Source: Collinsella sp.
GTDB lineage: Bacteria > Actinomycetota > Coriobacteriia > Coriobacteriales > Coriobacteriaceae
NCBI GenBank assembly: GCA_019419625.1
Contig: DXZO01000005.1
Span: forward strand, 8,005 to 72,004
Direction: 5' to 3'
DNA: 64,000 nt
Shown one piece after another: positions 59,254 to 64,000 of the stretch. Both the position numbers and the translations under genes were made by a program. Position 1 is the first letter of the stretch, and the number at the start of each line of letters is the position of its first letter. Below the pieces are notes generated by a model, which ran no database searches, had not been told where the DNA came from, and saw nothing but the letters and a program-made list of their open reading frames with translations.

Positions 59254-60744
59254 ATGAGCAAATACATCATCGGAATCGATCAATCCACGCAGGGCACCAA
59301 GGCGCTGCTGGTGGACGAGGGCGGCCATCTGATCCATCGTGCCGATCGCCCGCATCGCCAGATTGTCAACGAGGCCGGCTGGGTGAGCCACGACCCGGCC
59401 GAGATCGCCGCCAACGTGCTGGCCGTGGCGCGTGCCGTGGTGGAGGAGACCGGGGTCGATCCGGCCGACATCGCCGGCATCGGCATCTCCAACCAGCGCG
59501 AGACCACCGTTGCCTGGAGCCGCACGACGGGCGAGCCGCTGTGCGATGCCGTGGTGTGGCAGTGCGCCCGTGCCCGCGAGCTGTGCGATGAGCTTGCTGC
59601 ACGCGAAGGCGTGGCCGAGCTGGTGCGTGACACGACGGGTCTGGTGCTTTCGCCCTACTACCCGGCGGGCAAGATGGCCTGGATCCTCGCGAACGTTCCC
59701 GCGGCTGCCGAGGCCGCGGCGGCAGGCGAGCTGTGTCTGGGCACCATCGATGCCTGGGTGGTCTGGACGCTCACGGGCGGCGCGGAGTTCCGCTGCGACT
59801 GGTCTAACGCCAGCCGCACGCAGCTCTTCGACCTGCGCCGTGGCTGCTGGAGCGAGCCGGTGTGCGAGGCCTTTGGTGTCAATCCGGCGTGCCTGCCGCA
59901 GGTGACCGATTCCGATGGCCTGTTCGGTACAACGGACCTGGGCGGCTTTTTGCCGGCGCCCGTGCCCATTCACGGCGTGCTCGGCGACAGCCATGCCGCC
60001 TTGTTTGCCCAGGGCTGCCATAGCCGCGGCATGGCCAAGGCGACCTATGGCACCGGCAGCTCGGTCATGATGAACGTCGGCGACGAGTTCGTCGCCAGCT
60101 CGCACGGGCTTTCGAGCTCGCTTGCGTGGCGTATGGACGGTGTGACCGAGTATGTTCTCGAGGGCAACGTGAGCTACGCCGGCGCCGTCAAGACGTGGCT
60201 GCGCGACGATCTTGAGCTCATCAACAATCCCGAGGAAGTCACCGACCTGTGTTACGCCGCCAATCCGGCGAGCCGCGTCTACTTTGTGCCGGCGTTCACC
60301 GGCTTGGGCGCGCCGCACTGGGCGAGCGATGCCGAGGGCTGCGTCTTTGGCATGACGCGCACCACGGGCCGTGCGGAGTTCGTAAAGGCCGCCGACGAGT
60401 CGATCGCCTATCAAATCTTCGACGTCATCGATGCGATGGTCGAGGATTCGGGCGCGGCACTGGCCGAGCTTCGTGTTGACGGCGGCCCCACGCGCGACGC
60501 GTACCTGATGCAGTTTGAGAGCGACTTGGTTGGCTCGCCCATCCGCATCGCGAGCAACGACGAGATGAGCGGTCTGGGTGCGGCCTGGGCCTGCGGCATT
60601 GCGCTGGGCATGTACACGCGCGACGTCGTTGACGTCTACGGCGCCCGCGGCATCGTGGAGCCCACCATGTCCGCCGACGAGCGCGTCAAAAAGATCGCCG
60701 GCTGGCGTCACGCCGTCGACGCGACCATCGCCTACACTGCCTAG
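59254..60744 (+). CDS. FGGY-family carbohydrate kinase (glycerol/xylulose kinase-like)
   Basis: The 496-aa kinase begins IIGIDQSTQGTKALLVDEGG. It has GIGISNQRETTVAW, the FGGY signature regions GTGSSVMMNVG and YVLEGNVSYAGAVKTWL, VDGGPTRDAYLMQFESDL, and SGLGAAWACGIALGM. NQRETT and ATYGTGS are glycerol-kinase-like, but the glycerol-binding residues cannot be confirmed, and its position behind an isomerase and a transketolase favours a ketose substrate. It is 174 bp from the transketolase genes, separated by an inverted repeat, so it may be separately controlled. GGGGGAGACAGGAG precedes the start. Confidence 0.86.
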   Translation: MSKYIIGIDQSTQGTKALLVDEGGHLIHRADRPHRQIVNEAGWVSHDPAEIAANVLAVARAVVEETGVDPADIAGIGISNQRETTVAWSRTTGEPLCDAVVWQCARARELCDELAAREGVAELVRDTTGLVLSPYYPAGKMAWILANVPAAAEAAAAGELCLGTIDAWVVWTLTGGAEFRCDWSNASRTQLFDLRRGCWSEPVCEAFGVNPACLPQVTDSDGLFGTTDLGGFLPAPVPIHGVLGDSHAALFAQGCHSRGMAKATYGTGSSVMMNVGDEFVASSHGLSSSLAWRMDGVTEYVLEGNVSYAGAVKTWLRDDLELINNPEEVTDLCYAANPASRVYFVPAFTGLGAPHWASDAEGCVFGMTRTTGRAEFVKAADESIAYQIFDVIDAMVEDSGAALAELRVDGGPTRDAYLMQFESDLVGSPIRIASNDEMSGLGAAWACGIALGMYTRDVVDVYGARGIVEPTMSADERVKKIAGWRHAVDATIAYTA

Positions 60745-60784
60745 GCGGCTGCGCGGCGCCCGCAGGCTATTCCCGGGCAGCTCA

Positions 60785-60857
60785 TTTGGGACGGGGCTTT
60801 TTTGACTGGTATGATTGGTGCGATCATTCGAACCAGCTAAAAGAGCCCCGTCCTAAA
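60785..60857. repeat. Long imperfect hairpin before luxS
   Basis: TTTGGGACGGGGCTTTT pairs with AAAAGAGCCCCGTCCTAAA; an inner ACTGGT/ACCAG pair extends it. It may terminate the kinase transcript or act in the luxS leader. Its GGGAC-type end resembles the repeat family at 5575 and 33978. Confidence 0.6.
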
Positions 60858-60879
60858 TTGACTACCGAGAGGATCTGCC

Positions 60880-61368
60880 ATGGAGCGCATCGCGAGTTTT
60901 TCCGTTGACCATCTGCTGCTCGAGCCCGGCGTGTATGTGAGCCGCATCGACCACGATCCGGCGACCGGCGCCGCCGTCACCACCTTTGACCTGCGCCTGA
61001 CCACGCCCAACAAGGAGCCAGTTATGAACACGGCGGAGTGCCACACCATCGAGCATCTGGGTGCCACGTTCCTCCGCAATCATGCCGAGTGGTCGAGCCG
61101 CATTGTCTACTTTGGCCCCATGGGCTGCCGCACGGGCTTTTACCTGGTTGTCTTTGGTGAGCTGACGAGCGAGGAGATCTTGCCGCTCGTGCGCGAGCTG
61201 TTCGAGTTTGTCGCGGGCTTTGAGGGCGATATCCCCGGCGCCGCTCCCGAGGAGTGCGGTAACTATCTGGACCAGAACCTCCCCATGGCAAACTGGCTCG
61301 CGCGCCGTTATCTCGACCGCGACCTGGCCAATATCGACGAGAAGCACCTGCACTACCAGCAGGCGTAA
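60880..61368 (+). CDS. luxS: S-ribosylhomocysteine lyase
   Basis: The 162-aa protein cleaves S-ribosylhomocysteine to homocysteine and the autoinducer-2 precursor DPD, in methyl-cycle detoxification. It has HTIEH (55-59) with zinc ligands His55 and His59 and catalytic Glu58, the catalytic Cys83 in GPMGCRTGF, and the third zinc ligand Cys126 in EECGNY. It is full length. GAGAGGAT lies upstream. No pfs/mtnN gene is adjacent. A terminator follows. Confidence 0.96.
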   Translation: MERIASFSVDHLLLEPGVYVSRIDHDPATGAAVTTFDLRLTTPNKEPVMNTAECHTIEHLGATFLRNHAEWSSRIVYFGPMGCRTGFYLVVFGELTSEEILPLVRELFEFVAGFEGDIPGAAPEECGNYLDQNLPMANWLARRYLDRDLANIDEKHLHYQQA

Positions 61369-61397
61369 GGGCTTTATCGCCCAAAGCGCGCGCATTG

Positions 61398-61428
61398 GGC
61401 GCCTTCGCTTATGCGGGGGCGCCTTTTT
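61398..61428 (+). terminator. luxS terminator
   Basis: GGCGCC...GGCGCC with a CTTCGCTTATGCGGG loop is followed by TTTTT. Confidence 0.7.
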
Positions 61429-61449
61429 GTTGAGTGGTCGGGACGAGCG

Positions 61450-61503
61450 TTCAAAATCGCTCATGTTTGTTCTAGAATGTTCGTACTGTCACATAAACGA
61501 ACA
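61450..61503 (+). promoter_or_regulatory. Promoter and operator-like repeat before the DUF4867-like gene
   Basis: TTCAAA (61450-61455) and TAGAAT (61473-61478) are 17 bp apart. Immediately downstream, TGTTCGT (61478-61484) and ACGAACA (61497-61503) form an inverted pair well placed to block transcription. Confidence 0.55.
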
Positions 61504-61512
61504 GGAGTGAAC

Positions 61513-62157
61513 ATGCACATCTATTCTGTCAACGATCCCGAGTTCAAATCCTATGGCAACGTTTGGGATGACGTTCCGTCCGAGCTCACGTCGCCCGTGC
61601 TCGAGGCGCTCTCTGCCACGCCCATTCCCGAGGGTAGCAAGTACGTAGCAAGCGCGCCGGAGCTCGAGAGCGTCAAGGGTGCCGACAAACTGGGCTTTCT
61701 CATGTTTGGCGGCCGCCCCTTCCAGCTCGGCTGGTGCAACGGCCACAACACACGCCTCAACTGCCTGGAGTATCACCGCGCCAGCGAGTTTAACCTGGGC
61801 GCCCGCGACTTTATCCTGCTCGTGGCGCATCGCTGGGAGATCGAGGACGGCAAGCTCGACACCGCGTGCGTCAAGGCGTTCCGCGTACCGGCGGGTACGG
61901 TCGTCGAAGCCTTCAACACCACGCTTCACTACACGCCCTGCATGGTCGACGACGGCGGCTTCCAGGTGATGGTGGCGCTGCCGGCGGGCACCAATGGCCC
62001 GCGCCCCGAGGCCGCAGCCGACATGCCTGCCGCCGGTGACAGCTACTGCTACTGGAAGGCCGACAAGTGGGTTCTCTGCCACGCCGATAGCCCCAAGGCT
62101 GCCGAGGGCGGCTACGTAGGCCTCATCGGCAAGAACCTCGACATCGCCTGTGACTAG
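61513..62157 (+). CDS. DUF4867-like protein, possibly a cupin-type sugar-metabolism enzyme
   Basis: The 214-aa cytoplasmic protein lacks a signal peptide and is rich in aromatic and His residues (FQLGWCNGHNTRLNCLEYHR, FNTTLHYTPCMVDDGGFQVM). It resembles the DUF4867 family, usually encoded beside sugar isomerases, kinases and transketolases. The spread of His, Glu and beta-strand-like segments suggests a cupin-type metal-binding fold. This is recognition by pattern, not by alignment. It has its own promoter with an operator-like repeat and is followed by hairpin clusters. ATG 61513 is preceded by AGGAG. Confidence 0.6.
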   Translation: MHIYSVNDPEFKSYGNVWDDVPSELTSPVLEALSATPIPEGSKYVASAPELESVKGADKLGFLMFGGRPFQLGWCNGHNTRLNCLEYHRASEFNLGARDFILLVAHRWEIEDGKLDTACVKAFRVPAGTVVEAFNTTLHYTPCMVDDGGFQVMVALPAGTNGPRPEAAADMPAAGDSYCYWKADKWVLCHADSPKAAEGGYVGLIGKNLDIACD

Positions 62158-62165
62158 CATCTTCC

Positions 62166-62303
62166 GTCTCGATTTGTAACATCTAGCGGGCTAAATCGTC
62201 TCTACCTGTTACAGATTTAGACAAACTGCGGGGGGCTGCCCGAAAATCTCGATCTGTAACACCAAGCCCGGTTTTGGCTGCCTACCTGTTACAGATCGAG
62301 ACA
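62166..62303. repeat. Two TGTAACA/TGTTACA hairpin units, third cluster
   Basis: Units at 62166-62222 and 62247-62303 have arms TCTCGATCTGTAACA / TGTTACAGATCGAGA; the second is perfect. Spacing is the same as in the other clusters. Confidence 0.85.
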
Positions 62304-62307
62304 AACC

Positions 62308-62357
62308 GCCCCAAACCACCATAAAGGTGCCTGTCCCCTTTGTGGTGGTTTGGGGCG
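62308..62357. repeat. CCCAAACCACC hairpin element, copy 2
   Basis: CGCCCCAAACCACCA and TGGTGGTTTGGGGCG are perfect 15-bp arms; the loop again contains GGTGCCTGTCCCC as at 3047-3091. Confidence 0.82.
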
Positions 62358-62498
62358 GCGGTATCAGAAAGTGTCAGGCAGGGGCGGCTGCCGGGCCGCC
62401 GCGTGCGAAAAGAAGTGTCGGCCTGCGTCGTTGCCGTTGAGTAGCGCGCTGCTTACGGGGATACTGAAACCACGACAAACAGCGTGTGAAAGGATTGA

Positions 62499-63932
<1,434 letters not shown>

Positions 63933-64000
63933 GGCTTCCCAACAACGGCTTATAGGACAAAATGTGTGTCCCGATAGAACATCCGTTTCCATCCATTAAT

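Noticed and set aside
59254..60744. Glycerol kinase glpK
   Set aside because: Some motifs are glycerol-kinase-like, but the operon context (isomerase, transketolase) and absence of glpF/glpD argue against naming it glpK.

Overview
The window is a high-GC, gene-dense bacterial chromosome segment. It fits an anaerobic gut member of the Coriobacteriia (Actinomycetota), most likely Collinsella or a close relative. Support for this is inferential: very GC-rich codon usage, an LASTG-type cell-wall sorting signal, NfnAB electron bifurcation, an energy-converting [NiFe] hydrogenase, a divergent Nramp protein resembling the magnesium transporter described from Eggerthella, and an OYE-type reductase. 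No species assignment was tested.

Layout. 1-2.8 kb: the 3' part of a cell-wall-anchored multidomain surface protein. 3.2-5.4 kb (minus): nfnA-nfnB. 5.8-9.2 kb (minus): glmU, prs and pth. 9.4-12.7 kb: a complete ECF transporter (T subunit, fused double ATPase, S subunit). 13.2-18.4 kb: exonuclease III, a sirtuin, a folP-folK fusion with a large internal insertion, a biotin-ligase-like protein and coaX (minus). 18.6 kb: initiator tRNA. 19.1-21.2 kb: an OYE-family reductase carrying an HGDR motif. 21.6-28.0 kb: an orphan transposase-like HTH protein, then a five-gene Ech-type hydrogenase operon in which the EchA- and EchB-like membrane subunits are fused. 28.5-37.6 kb: a two-component system, an ABC-2 exporter and a MacB/BceAB-like transporter. 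37.7-49.5 kb: a DUF362 ferredoxin protein, a hydrolase, a PAQR protein, a CNNM/CorC protein, a stand-alone domain resembling the cyanophycin-synthetase N-terminus, YtxH and PRC-barrel proteins, a deacetylase that has lost its metal ligands, MgtE and an NRMT-like Nramp. 50-52 kb (minus): an OatA-like O-acetyltransferase. 52.4-64 kb: nucleoside/ribose salvage, a LacI-controlled sugar locus (isomerase, split transketolase, FGGY kinase), luxS, a DUF4867-like protein and a GH1 6-phospho-beta-glucosidase.

How it fits together. NfnAB links NADH, NADPH and ferredoxin. The Ech complex can oxidise reduced ferredoxin to H2 while moving ions, and the DUF362 protein is another iron-sulfur carrier. Three divalent-cation genes (CNNM/CorC, MgtE, NRMT-like) lie within 8.5 kb. 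Nucleoside hydrolase plus ribokinase yields ribose 5-phosphate, which the split transketolase encoded just downstream can use.

The intergenic space is unusual. It is packed with palindromic non-coding elements: tandem hairpins built on TGTAACA/TGTTACA at three loci, four or five small elements with terminal inverted repeats, a mosaic of modules shared by two distant gaps, and a recurring GGGGAC core. No complete insertion sequence, CRISPR array or prophage is visible.
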